NCBI GenBank assembly: GCA_934131175.1
Contig: CAKOZD010000007.1
Span: 1-64,000 of the forward strand
Reading direction: 5' to 3'
DNA from: an uncultured Bacilli bacterium
Lineage (GTDB): Bacteria > Bacillota_I > Bacilli_A > RF39 > UBA660
Length of the DNA: 64,000 nucleotides
The position numbers and the translations under genes are program-made. The notes beneath the pieces were generated by a model. The model saw only the letters and a list, made by a program, of their open reading frames with translations. It made no database searches and was not told where the DNA came from. This document shows positions 26,723 through 35,721 of the stretch, one piece after another; the first letter of the stretch is position 1; every line of letters begins with the position of its first letter.

Positions 26723-29700
26723 ATGAAAAATAAAACATTAAATAAAGATATTAAAAAATCAATAACTAACTCATTCGGCAGATTTATATCAATAATGCTC
26801 TTAATGGCACTTGGATCATTTGCTCTTATCGGTCTCTCAGTATCAGGACCTGACATGCGAAAAACAGGAACCAATTATTTTAATAAATATAATACAGCAG
26901 ACATTACAATAATGAGTGACTATGGAATTACAACAACAGAGATGAATTCAATAAAAAAAGTAAGCAATTTAAGAGAGATAGAATACATTTACTTAAAAGA
27001 TGTAACTTTAAAAAACAGTACTAAAAGTTATAGAATATTTTCAAATACAGAAAATATCTCAACATACGAACTTGTTAAAGGAAAAATTCCAACAAAAGAA
27101 AATGAAATTGCGCTAGATACATCTAATGAATCAAAATATAAAATTGGAGATACTATATCATTCATTGAAAAAGAAAATGAATATGGAGAAAAAGTATTAA
27201 AAAGAACAACTTTCAAAATAACAGGTTTTATTAAATCAACTGAAATACTATCAACTCTAAATCGTGGTCAAACAACAACAGGAACAGGTTCACTAGATTG
27301 CTACGCAGTAGTTGATAAAAAGGCTTTCTCGTCAAGTGTATATATGATGGCTAAATTAAATTTTAAAGATACTAAAAATATAGACCCATACACATCAAGA
27401 TATAATAAAAAAATAATAAAGCATAAAAAAGAGTTAGAAAATATTCTAGAAGATAACAAATCCATTAGATTTGATTTAATAAAAAGTGAATATAAAGAAA
27501 AACTAGATTCTGCTAATAATAAGTTAATTGACGCAAGAAAAGAACTTGAAAGTGCTAAAAATTTATTAGAAACTGCAAAAAATAAAATAGATAAAGCAAA
27601 ACAAGAAATTAATATTAACGAAAATAAATTAACAAATGCAAATAAAGAATTAAAAAAAGCAGAAAAAGAACTTGAAAAAAACAAATCTGATTTAAATAAT
27701 AACAAAAGTAAATTACAATCATCTAAAAATCAATTAAATACAGCTCAAAATAATATTGGACTATCAGATAAAAGATTAGAACTTGCAAAAGAACAATTAG
27801 ATGAAACAGAAAAATTAATAAATGAAAAAGAAGAAGTTCTAAATGCAAAAAATCAAGAGTTAGTAAATAGTGAACAATTATTAAATGAAAATAAAAATAA
27901 ATTAGAAGATTCAAAGAAAGAACTAGAAAAAAATAAAGCATCATATGAAAATGAAATCAATGATTTAAACAGTAATATAAATGAATTAGAAAATAAATTA
28001 AAAGATAATAATCTAACTACTGCAGAAAAAAAAGAATATGAAAGTCAATTAAGTAATTTGAAAAGCAACCTAGAAACCACAAAAACTGAATATAATTCTT
28101 TTATAGAAAATGTCTATAATCCAAATACTACAGAAATTGAAAAGAATTTAAAAAGTATAGAAGAACAAGAAAAAGATATTCAAAATAACAAAATTTTAAT
28201 AAATGAAAATTTAAAGGAAATAGAAAAGTCTAAACAAGAATTAAACTTAAAAAAAGAAGATTATAATAATTCTAAAAATGAGTTAGATCTTGCAAAAGAA
28301 GAATACAATCAAAAAGTTTTAGAATATAATAATGCGCTAGAAAAAATAAAAGAAGCAGATGCTAAGATATTAGTAGCTGAAAGTACAATTAATTCTAAAA
28401 AGAGTGAGTATCAAGAAGGTGTAAAGACTCTAAATAATGCAAAGCAAGAGTTAGAAAGTAAAGAAAGCGAATACTATGAAAAATTAGAAGAATATAATGA
28501 AAAAAGAATTGATGCAGAAAAAGAAATATCAGATGGCGAAGAAAAACTAAATGAAGAACAAGAAAAATATAATAATTTGGAAAGTCCAGTATATGAAGTG
28601 GACAATAGACGAGAAACTCCAGGTGGAGAAGGATACAAGATATATGAAACTGTATCAAATATAATTGACTCACTATCTGATATATTTCCATGGTTTATGT
28701 ACTTTGTCGCAGCCTTAGTAACTCTAACTACAATGACAAGATTTGTTGATGAAGAAAGAATAAATATGGGTACTCTAACATCTTTAGGATATAGTGATAA
28801 AGATATTATAAAGAAGTTTGTAGTCTATGGATTTATATCAGCGTCAATTGGTACAATACTAGGAGTAACTCTAGGACATATCTTAATACCATATATTGTT
28901 TATAATGCATATGGGCATGGATTTACATTCCCAAAGATAGAATTACATTTCTATTTAAAAGAGACAATACTAGCATGCATACTCTCACTGTTATGTAGTG
29001 TTTTACCAGCATATATAGTTGCAAAAAATAATTTAAAAGAAAAACCAGCAGACTTATTATTACCAAAAGCCCCTGTAAGTGGTTCTAAAATATTATTAGA
29101 AAGAATAAAACCTATTTGGAATAGATTAAATTTTACTCATAAAGTAACTGCAAGAAACATATTTAGATACAAAAAAAGAATGCTCATGACAATATTTGGA
29201 GTAGCAGGAGCAAGTGCTATTTTATTTACTGGTTTTTCAGTACAGAAATCTGTTTCAACAATAAATGATAAGCAGTTTAAAGAAATAATAAAATATGATA
29301 TGATTGTTGCTTTAAATGATACAAAAAATAATAGTGACTTAAATAAATTTAATAAGCTAATAGAAAAAGACAATATTAAAAGTTATTCAAAAGTTTACTA
29401 TGACGAAGCAACAAAAAAGACTGGTAAAAATAATGACAAACAAGAGATTAAAGTAATTGTTCCAGAAAATAATAATTTAAATAGTTATATTGATTTACGT
29501 AATAGAAAAACAAAAAATACTATTAATCTTTCAAGAAATGGCGTTGTAATATCAGAAAGACTTGCTAAAGCAATGAATGTAAAAATAGGCGATAAATTTA
29601 CAATAGAAGATAGTAAAGGTAATAAACACTCAATAAAAGTAACGGACATATGTGAAATGTATGCTGGTCACTTTATTTTTATGAATAAAGAATACTATGA

Positions 29701-30271
29701 AAAAATATATAATACTAAATATACAACAAATGCATATATGTTTAAATTAAAAGATTCAACTGTAGAAAATACAAAAAAAGTAAGTGCAGAGTTTATGAAT
29801 TTAAATATAACAAAAGGAGTAGTTCAAAATACTACTATGTATAATATGGTTAATACTATAGTAAACTCATTAGATAAAATAATGATAGTTTTAATAGTAT
29901 TAGCATCCCTTTTAACAGTAGTAATATTATTTAATTTAACAAATATAAATGTTGAAGAAAGAATAAGAGAATTATCAACAATCAAAGTATTAGGATTTAG
30001 AGATAACGAAGTAACAATGTATATCTATAGAGAAACAATAATTTTATCAGAAATTGGAATTGTAATAGGATGGCTATTTGGAATTGTTCTTCATAATTAT
30101 ATTTTAACAGTAGTTCCACCTGATGAAGTTATGTTTGATCCAAGTGTTTGGATTGGTGCTTACATTATTTCATTTATTGTAATTAACATAGTTACATTTA
30201 TATTAAAATATTATATAAATAAAAAGTTAATTGATGTTGATATGATAGAAGCATTAAAATCAGTTGACTAA
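26723..30271 (+). CDS. FtsX-like ABC permease with a giant coiled-coil insert
   Basis: This 1182-aa permease is the partner of the upstream ATPase. After a first helix (about 17-40) and a periplasm-like beta domain (to about 225) it has a coiled coil of roughly 390 residues (about 235-625), dense in Lys/Glu/Asn/Leu heptads. Then come three helices of an FtsX domain (from about 652, FPWFMYFVAALVTLTTM) and, after a second extracytoplasmic domain, another FtsX domain ending EALKSVD. Such long-coil permeases occur in Bacillota, where the coil may reach through the wall. Exporters of this mechanotransmission type act on lipids, peptides or wall hydrolases; the substrate is unknown. ATG 26723 is preferred over GTG 26714, as GTAGGTG overlaps the latter. 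Confidence 0.88.
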   Translation: MKNKTLNKDIKKSITNSFGRFISIMLLMALGSFALIGLSVSGPDMRKTGTNYFNKYNTADITIMSDYGITTTEMNSIKKVSNLREIEYIYLKDVTLKNSTKSYRIFSNTENISTYELVKGKIPTKENEIALDTSNESKYKIGDTISFIEKENEYGEKVLKRTTFKITGFIKSTEILSTLNRGQTTTGTGSLDCYAVVDKKAFSSSVYMMAKLNFKDTKNIDPYTSRYNKKIIKHKKELENILEDNKSIRFDLIKSEYKEKLDSANNKLIDARKELESAKNLLETAKNKIDKAKQEININENKLTNANKELKKAEKELEKNKSDLNNNKSKLQSSKNQLNTAQNNIGLSDKRLELAKEQLDETEKLINEKEEVLNAKNQELVNSEQLLNENKNKLEDSKKELEKNKASYENEINDLNSNINELENKLKDNNLTTAEKKEYESQLSNLKSNLETTKTEYNSFIENVYNPNTTEIEKNLKSIEEQEKDIQNNKILINENLKEIEKSKQELNLKKEDYNNSKNELDLAKEEYNQKVLEYNNALEKIKEADAKILVAESTINSKKSEYQEGVKTLNNAKQELESKESEYYEKLEEYNEKRIDAEKEISDGEEKLNEEQEKYNNLESPVYEVDNRRETPGGEGYKIYETVSNIIDSLSDIFPWFMYFVAALVTLTTMTRFVDEERINMGTLTSLGYSDKDIIKKFVVYGFISASIGTILGVTLGHILIPYIVYNAYGHGFTFPKIELHFYLKETILACILSLLCSVLPAYIVAKNNLKEKPADLLLPKAPVSGSKILLERIKPIWNRLNFTHKVTARNIFRYKKRMLMTIFGVAGASAILFTGFSVQKSVSTINDKQFKEIIKYDMIVALNDTKNNSDLNKFNKLIEKDNIKSYSKVYYDEATKKTGKNNDKQEIKVIVPENNNLNSYIDLRNRKTKNTINLSRNGVVISERLAKAMNVKIGDKFTIEDSKGNKHSIKVTDICEMYAGHFIFMNKEYYEKIYNTKYTTNAYMFKLKDSTVENTKKVSAEFMNLNITKGVVQNTTMYNMVNTIVNSLDKIMIVLIVLASLLTVVILFNLTNINVEERIRELSTIKVLGFRDNEVTMYIYRETIILSEIGIVIGWLFGIVLHNYILTVVPPDEVMFDPSVWIGAYIISFIVINIVTFILKYYINKKLIDVDMIEALKSVD

Positions 30272-30378
30272 AGTATAAATTATATAATAAAAAATAAATA
30301 TATGACTATTATCTTAGATAAATGATATAATAAGCTTATAAGGATAGTTATTCTTATATGAAAGGATAAGTGATTTAG

Positions 30379-31110
30379 ATGAATAATAAAAAAGTTGCAA
30401 TTATAACAGGAGGAGCTAGTGGTATTGGTCTTGCTACTGCAAAGAAATTATTAAGTGAAGATATTGCTGTTGCAATAGTAGACTTAAATGACAAAGTAGA
30501 AGAAATATCACATGAATTTGGAGAGAACTGTCTTGGTATTAAATGTGACGTATCAAACGAGGATGATGTTAAAGCATGTGTTTCTAAAGTAGTAGAAAAA
30601 TTTGGACATATTGATTACTTAGTTGCTAATGCCGGAATCGGAGGAGGTGCTAACAAACCTCACGAAGTAGATATTAGTGAATGGAACAAAGTTGTCGCTG
30701 TAAATCAAACAGGAATATTCTTAATGAATAAATATGTAATTTGTGAAATGTTAAAAACCGGTGGAGGTGCAATTGTAAACACATCATCAATGTATGGACT
30801 TGTTGGTTCAACAACATCATTTGCATATTCTGCAACAAAAGGAGCAATCACTCAAATGACAAGATCAATTGCCCTAACTTATGCAAGAGACAACATTAGA
30901 GTAAATGCCATCGCCCCAGGATATGTTGACACTCCAATACTTGCAATGGTACCAGATGATATCAAACAAGTAATGGCAAATCAATTACCAATAGGTCGTC
31001 TTGGAAAAGACGTAGAAATCGCTAATCTAATAAGTTACTTATTAAGTGATAATGCATCATTTATAACAGGAGCAATAGTACCAATTGATGGAGGATATAC
31101 TGCTCAATAA
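30379..31110 (+). CDS. Short-chain dehydrogenase/reductase
   Basis: This 243-aa NAD(P)-dependent oxidoreductase has TGGASGIGLATAKKLL at the N-terminus, then VANAGIGGG, catalytic Ser in NTSSMYGLVG and YSATKGAI (Tyr/Lys), ending ASFITGAIVPIDGG. The Asp at the end of strand 2 (AIVDLND) suggests NAD(H) preference. It is a single gene with GAAAGGATAAG upstream of ATG 30379 and a terminator after it. Substrate unknown. It is distinct from the SDR at 11878 in sequence and probably in cofactor. Confidence 0.85.
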   Translation: MNNKKVAIITGGASGIGLATAKKLLSEDIAVAIVDLNDKVEEISHEFGENCLGIKCDVSNEDDVKACVSKVVEKFGHIDYLVANAGIGGGANKPHEVDISEWNKVVAVNQTGIFLMNKYVICEMLKTGGGAIVNTSSMYGLVGSTTSFAYSATKGAITQMTRSIALTYARDNIRVNAIAPGYVDTPILAMVPDDIKQVMANQLPIGRLGKDVEIANLISYLLSDNASFITGAIVPIDGGYTAQ

Positions 31111-31112
31111 TT

Positions 31113-31137
31113 AAAAGGCTTAGGCCTTTTTTCTTTT
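31113..31137 (+). terminator. Rho-independent terminator
   Basis: AAAAGGC, loop TTAG, GCCTTTT and a T-rich tail, after the SDR. Confidence 0.85.
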
Positions 31138-31141
31138 TTTC

Positions 31142-31170
31142 TTGACAGATTAAATCACATAATCTAAAAT
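31142..31170 (+). promoter_or_regulatory. Sigma-A promoter
   Basis: TTGACA (31142-31147), 17 bp, TAAAAT (31165-31170), upstream of the 360-aa gene. Confidence 0.8.
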
Positions 31171-31204
31171 ACAATACTTGAATAAAAGAAAAAGAGGTTA
31201 AATT

Positions 31205-32287
31205 ATGAATAACGAATTAGAAATAATTCTAGAAAGTATATTAGAAAAGGTAAAAAAAGAAAGTGTATCTCTAAATACAAATCAAAAGAAAATATTAATA
31301 TATAAAAGTTTGTATGAGTCCCTAACAAATAGACAAGATTTATTAGAAGATAAAGATGAAACATTAAAAACTATTTATAAAGCATTTATATATTCAAAAA
31401 TAACTCCTCCAGTTGGAACAAGTTCATTCTTAGACTATAGTATTTTAGAAAGAAAATCTATAAGAAAAATAGATGATAATTTAATAGAAAAAAATTACAG
31501 TAAGATACTAAATAGTTACAAAGATTTAGTAAAAGAATTGCACCTAACTTCATCACTAGATATAGCAAATCTTTTTAGTATTCTTTTATGGAATGGATAT
31601 TTTAGTGAAAATAAAAAATATGTTTATGGTATTGGAAATCGTATGATGGAAGAGAAAAATCTTCAAAGTCTAATTATGCAAGGACATGGTGCTTGTTTTG
31701 AAAATGCAAGAATGTTAAATGACTTCATAAAAACATGTAATAAAAGAAGTTCTATGATAATGTGTTACATGGATGGAGAAAATACTAAAATTAATAGACC
31801 AAAAGAAGTAAAAATAAAATATGATAATACTGCTCAAACTCTAAGACAAAAGAAAAAACATTCCTTAAAAGGATTTTTAGAGGATTTTCTAGTAAAAAAT
31901 TATAGTGGAAATCATATTATAAATATAATAGAAGACAATGATAAATTAATATTTTATGATGTAACTAATAACTGTATATTAAGTATTTTAGATGATGAAA
32001 CAATAAAACTAATAAATGGAGAAGGAAAATATACTATATTTCCATTTACTGCAAGTCAACTATTAGGACCATTTACAGACTTTGACTATCTAATAAAATT
32101 ACTTGGAGATGAAGAATTAACATCAACTTTAACTGAAGAAGAGTTTAAGGAACAATTCAAAAAAATGCATTCTATGTTTTTAGAAAACAAGCAATTTGCA
32201 GATGATATTTATACAGATATTCATAAAAACATTGAAAACATAAATCAAGAAGTAGGAGAAAAGACATATAAATACTTATATTGTTAA
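31205..32287 (+). CDS. Transglutaminase-like cysteine-enzyme fold protein
   Basis: This 360-aa soluble protein has a likely catalytic triad: Cys164 (GHGACFENARMLNDF), His237 (GNHIINIIED) and Asp252 (IFYDVTN). The helix after Cys and the two strands holding His and Asp fit the transglutaminase/papain fold. His and Asp are 15 apart, as in three other proteins of this window. The N-terminal half is helical. A Lys-rich insert (RQKKKHSLKGFLEDF) lies between Cys and His. AGAGG precedes ATG 31205. Single-gene unit; substrate unknown. Confidence 0.6.
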   Translation: MNNELEIILESILEKVKKESVSLNTNQKKILIYKSLYESLTNRQDLLEDKDETLKTIYKAFIYSKITPPVGTSSFLDYSILERKSIRKIDDNLIEKNYSKILNSYKDLVKELHLTSSLDIANLFSILLWNGYFSENKKYVYGIGNRMMEEKNLQSLIMQGHGACFENARMLNDFIKTCNKRSSMIMCYMDGENTKINRPKEVKIKYDNTAQTLRQKKKHSLKGFLEDFLVKNYSGNHIINIIEDNDKLIFYDVTNNCILSILDDETIKLINGEGKYTIFPFTASQLLGPFTDFDYLIKLLGDEELTSTLTEEEFKEQFKKMHSMFLENKQFADDIYTDIHKNIENINQEVGEKTYKYLYC

Positions 32288-32317
32288 AAAATAATTAGTA
32301 ATTTGCTAATTATTTTT
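32287..32317 (+). terminator. Rho-independent terminator
   Basis: AAAAATAATTAG and CTAATTATTTTT around TAATTTG, after the 360-aa gene. Confidence 0.8.
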
Positions 32318-32362
32318 AATTTATATATAATAAATTTATAAAAGTTATATATAGGAGAAAAC

Positions 32363-32719
32363 ATGAAAGAAAACAAAACAAAAGAAGAATTAAATAATTT
32401 ATTCTTAGAAAAATTAGGAATAACATATAGTGAATTTGAAGAACTAGATTTTGATGTTCAACAAGAATTACTAAAAAAGATTAGAAGTAGTAGAAAAATA
32501 AAAAATGATGATAAAGTAAGAGTAATGATTGGTAGTGGAGAACACGCAACTTTCATAACAGTTCCTAAAGGTACAAAAGTAATGCTAAGTGATGGTACTA
32601 TACATGAGGCTGGTCTTACTTTAGAAGAAGAACAAAAACGTCTTGAAAAAAGAATGGATAAAGCATTTAGAAAAACGCCATTAGAAAAAATAAAAAGCCT
32701 AGTAAAAAAAAGGCAATGA
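32363..32719 (+). CDS. Small hypothetical protein
   Basis: This 118-aa protein has an N-terminal helical part, a short beta-rich centre (VRVMIGSGEHATFITVPKG, then MLSDGTIHEAGL) and a basic helical tail rich in Lys/Arg. No family is recognised; a basic, small and soluble make-up would fit nucleic-acid or ribosome contact, but nothing proves it. TAGGAG precedes ATG 32363. It ends in TGA and is followed 43 bases later by the cupin gene. Confidence 0.5.
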   Translation: MKENKTKEELNNLFLEKLGITYSEFEELDFDVQQELLKKIRSSRKIKNDDKVRVMIGSGEHATFITVPKGTKVMLSDGTIHEAGLTLEEEQKRLEKRMDKAFRKTPLEKIKSLVKKRQ

Positions 32720-32762
32720 CATGATATAATAATCTAGAATATATAAAAAAGGAAGTAATAGT

Positions 32763-33086
32763 ATGTATAAGAATATTGAAAAAAAGCAAATATTAAAATT
32801 AAAAGATTTAGTAGAATATCAAGAAGGACAAGTAGTAAGTAAGACATTAGTTCAAAATACTCTTGTAAGTGTAACAATATTTTCATTTGATAAAGATGAA
32901 GAAATATCAACTCATGCTGCTGGAGGAGATGCCATGGTAACAGTTTTAGAAGGAACTGGAAAATTTACAATAGGTGGAGATTGTTTTATATTAAATGAAG
33001 GAGAAACTATAATAATGCCAAAAGATATACCACATGCAGTTTATGGAGAAGAAAAATTTAAAATGTTACTTGTAGTATCATTTTAA
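32763..33086 (+). CDS. Cupin-domain protein
   Basis: This 107-aa single cupin barrel has cupin motif 1 in STHAAGGDAMVTVLEGTG and motif 2 in LNEGETIIMPKDIPHAVYG. His in each motif and the Glu/Asp pattern suit a bound metal. Small cupins of this form bind sugars or act as sensors or isomerases; function is not resolved. It begins a run of closely spaced genes that includes the pyrophosphatase-like/VOC fusion (17-base gap) and the NDT-like gene. Confidence 0.85.
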   Translation: MYKNIEKKQILKLKDLVEYQEGQVVSKTLVQNTLVSVTIFSFDKDEEISTHAAGGDAMVTVLEGTGKFTIGGDCFILNEGETIIMPKDIPHAVYGEEKFKMLLVVSF

Positions 33087-33103
33087 TTAAATAAGATGAA
33101 TAG

Positions 33104-33832
33104 ATGAATAATTTAAAAGAATATTTAAATAAAACAATAAATATTAATATAGATAAACCACTAGGAAGTAAAAATAAAAAGTATCAATACATTTATCCAG
33201 TAAACTATGGATATGTAAATAATGAAGGAGTTTTTTCAAACAAAAGAATTAATTGTTACTTATTAGGTATATTTGAAGAAGTTTCTAACTACGCAGGTAA
33301 ATGTATTGCCATAGTTCATAGAATAGATGATAATAACGATAGTCTAATAATTGTACCAGAAGAAAAAACATATTCTAATAAAGAAATAGATGCCTTAATA
33401 GAATTCCAAGAAAAATATTTCAAACATATAATTATAAAAGATGAAATAGAATTTAATTCGCTTATTCCAGAACTAAGTGTAAAAGATATAAACAAAAGTA
33501 TAGAGTTTTATAAAACATTAGGTTTTAAAGTTCTTTATGAGAGAAAAGAATCTAAATTTGCATTTTTAGAATTAGAAAACAATCAAATAATGATAGAAGA
33601 AATAAATGATAATTGGAATGTTGGAAAATTAGAATATCCATATGGTAGAGGTATAAATATAAGTATGACAATAGACAATGTTTTAGTCTATTATAAAATT
33701 CTAGAAGAAAAAAATATAACATTCTTTAAAAAATTAGAAGTACATAAATATAGAGTAGACAACACAATCTATGAAGATAAAGAATTTTTAATTCAAGATA
33801 TCGATGGCTATTTACTAAGATTTAATAATTAA
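33104..33832 (+). CDS. Fusion: inorganic-pyrophosphatase-like domain + VOC (glyoxalase/bleomycin-resistance) domain
   Basis: This 242-aa protein has two recognisable domains. Residues 1-115 follow the family I pyrophosphatase fold in its opening (DKPLGSKNKKYQYIYPVNYGYV) and end (CIAIVHRIDD, then EIDALIEFQEKYF). The metal-binding Asp triplet of true pyrophosphatases (D-x-D-P-x-D) is replaced near NKRINCYLLG, so hydrolysis of pyrophosphate is doubtful. Residues about 125-242 are a VOC domain (IPELSVKDINKSIEFYKTLG, LIQDIDGYLLRF) with a likely metal or ligand site. It sits between a cupin and an NDT-like gene. Detoxification or small-molecule binding is a guess. Confidence 0.75.
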   Translation: MNNLKEYLNKTININIDKPLGSKNKKYQYIYPVNYGYVNNEGVFSNKRINCYLLGIFEEVSNYAGKCIAIVHRIDDNNDSLIIVPEEKTYSNKEIDALIEFQEKYFKHIIIKDEIEFNSLIPELSVKDINKSIEFYKTLGFKVLYERKESKFAFLELENNQIMIEEINDNWNVGKLEYPYGRGINISMTIDNVLVYYKILEEKNITFFKKLEVHKYRVDNTIYEDKEFLIQDIDGYLLRFNN

Positions 33833-33844
33833 AGGAGGATAAAC

Positions 33845-34279
33845 ATGGAAAATAAATACGAATTTTTTATAGCAGGTAGAGCTAGAAATAAAGAAAACAT
33901 TCTACAAATATGTGCTTTATTTGACAAATATAATATTTCTTATTATTGTTTTTTAAAAAACGAAGAAAATTGGGGATATGGAAATAAAAATCAGACTCCT
34001 GAAGAAAAACAAAAAGAGTTTGAATCATTAAATTTAAAAAGTGATATAGTACTTAATTTGTTTAATAATGATTTAGAAGGTGAAAAAAGTTCAAAGAATT
34101 TATTATTAGTTTTACCTGCTGGAAAAGCAGCACATATTGAAGCAGGTATTGCTTATGGTTTAGGTAAAAAATGTTATGCAATAGGTGAATATGAACAAAC
34201 AGATACACTTTACAATATATTTGAAAATATTTTTGAAACAACATTCGAATTAGAAAAATTTTTAAAAGAATATAAATAA
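33845..34279 (+). CDS. Nucleoside 2-deoxyribosyltransferase-like protein
   Basis: This 144-aa protein has the NDT/Rossmann-like order: FFIAGRARNKENILQI at the N-terminus (substrate loop), SDIVLNLFNND in the middle, and LPAGKAAHIEAGIAYGLGK with the probable catalytic Glu99. Enzymes of this superfamily cleave N-glycosidic bonds of nucleosides or nucleotides; some relatives act in NAD or nucleotide defence. AAAGGAGGATAAAC before ATG 33845 is a very strong ribosome site. It is part of the cupin gene run. Confidence 0.7.
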   Translation: MENKYEFFIAGRARNKENILQICALFDKYNISYYCFLKNEENWGYGNKNQTPEEKQKEFESLNLKSDIVLNLFNNDLEGEKSSKNLLLVLPAGKAAHIEAGIAYGLGKKCYAIGEYEQTDTLYNIFENIFETTFELEKFLKEYK

Positions 34280-34320
34280 TAAATTAGAATAATCTTTTAA
34301 TTTATAAATAAGGAATAAAA

Positions 34321-35160
34321 ATGAAAAAAATTATCAAAGAAAATTATATTGCAATAACAATGTTTCTAATATTTGAAATAGTCGCAATATCTTTATTTAT
34401 ATCTACAAAAAACATATTTTATCTATTTAATTTTACATATATAGGTTTATGTATTACGATAGGATTAATTTTAACTAATAGAAAAAATAAATATTCAAGA
34501 AATTTTGTTCAACTAGGAGTAGGACTTTATATGTTCTTATATCTTGGAATAATATGTAGAGAAAACATGCAAATAGAAGGATTCTGGTATTATCTATTTT
34601 TAGGAGTATTTGAAGCAACAACAATTCACTACTTAATTGCCAAAATATTAGGACCACTTTTCTTCGGAAGAGGCTGGTGTGGATATGCCTGCTGGACAGG
34701 AGCAATACTTGACCTGCTTCCATATAAAAAGCCAAAAAATAAAAGATTAAAAATAGGTTTTATTAGATATATTATGTTTATAATTTCACTTTTATTTGTT
34801 ATGGCACTTTTCATCTTTAAAGTACAAAATATTGAAAAAATTATGTTCTATGCATTTATAATTGGAAATATAATTTATTATTTAATTGGAATAATTCTTG
34901 GAGTCATATTGAAAGATAATAGAGCTTTCTGTAAATATATTTGTCCGGTTACAATATTCTTAAAACCTGCAAGTTACTTTTCATATTTAAGAGTAAAATG
35001 TGATCACACTAAATGTATTAATTGCAAAAAATGTCTTAATAGTTGTCCAATGAATGTTGATATGTTAGATGATTCCAGAAAAAGATTAAATGGAACTGAA
35101 TGTATTTTATGTCTAAATTGTATAGAAAACTGCCCTAAAAAAGCACTTGATTTAAAATAA
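34321..35160 (+). CDS. Polytopic membrane protein with two C-terminal 4Fe-4S clusters (NapH/NosR-like)
   Basis: This 279-aa protein has about six membrane helices. The family mark GRGWCGYACWTGAILDL (near residue 117) joins a Cys pair in the membrane face. A second Cys pair CKYICPVTI follows, and then two ferredoxin clusters: CINCKKCLNSCP and CILCLNCIENCP. Such proteins pass electrons across or at the membrane to unknown partners. No reductase partner is adjacent. ATG 34321 follows AAGGAATAAAA. Confidence 0.88.
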   Translation: MKKIIKENYIAITMFLIFEIVAISLFISTKNIFYLFNFTYIGLCITIGLILTNRKNKYSRNFVQLGVGLYMFLYLGIICRENMQIEGFWYYLFLGVFEATTIHYLIAKILGPLFFGRGWCGYACWTGAILDLLPYKKPKNKRLKIGFIRYIMFIISLLFVMALFIFKVQNIEKIMFYAFIIGNIIYYLIGIILGVILKDNRAFCKYICPVTIFLKPASYFSYLRVKCDHTKCINCKKCLNSCPMNVDMLDDSRKRLNGTECILCLNCIENCPKKALDLK

Positions 35161-35224
35161 AAACATATCCAAGTAGAAAAAAATAAAGTCATTTGTTATA
35201 ATAGACGAAGAAAGAAGGCAGATT

Positions 35225-35634
35225 ATGGAAAAAATGAACAAATAATAGATGAAACACAAACAGAAAACAAAGTAGAAATAGAACCTCTATTTGAGGAAGA
35301 AGTTGACTTTGATACATTTTCAAAATCAGATTTAAGAGTAGTAAAAATAAAAGATTGTGTTGCAGTACCAAAAAGTAAAAAACTATTACAATTTACATTA
35401 GATGATGGTACAAAAAATGAAAGAACAATTTTAAGTGGAATACATGCTTATTATGAACCAGAAGATTTAATTGGTAAAACAGCAGTTGCAATTTTAAATT
35501 TACCACCAAGAAGTATGATGGGAATAGATTCATCTGGTATGTTAATATCAGCAGTACATACAGAAAATGGTGAAGAAAAATTAAGTTTACTTTTAGTAGA
35601 TGATTCAATCCCAGCAGGAGCAAAATTATACTAA
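35225..35634 (+). pseudogene. tRNA-binding-domain protein (MetRS beta/Trbp111-like) with a 5' frameshift
   Basis: A reading frame from 35248 to the TAA at 35632 encodes about 128 residues of an OB-fold tRNA-binding domain: FSKSDLRVVKIKDCVAVP, RTILSGIHAYYEPEDLIGK, NLPPRSMMGIDSSGMLISA. It has no in-frame start. A TATAAT box (35197-35202), GAAGG and ATG at 35225 are present, but that ATG runs into TAA after six codons. One extra A in the A6 run at 35229-35234 would join the two frames. It may be a true frameshift, slippage on poly-A, or an assembly error. Relatives bind tRNA in trans or form the C-terminus of methionyl-tRNA synthetase. Confidence 0.75.
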
Positions 35635-35646
35635 AAAACATTTATA

Positions 35647-35674
35647 AGAAGTCTATAGGTAGATTTCTTTTTTT
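35647..35674 (+). terminator. Rho-independent terminator
   Basis: AGAAGTCTA, loop TAGG, TAGATTTCT and a T run; the run overlaps the next -35 box. Confidence 0.8.
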
Positions 35675-35701
35675 GACTAAAATAAAGAATAGTAGTATAA
35701 T
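35673..35701 (+). promoter_or_regulatory. Consensus sigma-A promoter
   Basis: TTGACT (35673-35678), 17 bp, TATAAT (35696-35701), upstream of the 252-aa kinase-like gene. Confidence 0.85.
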
Positions 35702-35721
35702 ATGGCGCGTGTGGTGATGAT

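Noticed and set aside
35189..35641. Two minus-strand frames between the 4Fe-4S gene and the kinase-like gene
   Set aside because: The + strand carries a conserved tRNA-binding domain here; the minus frames are its shadows.
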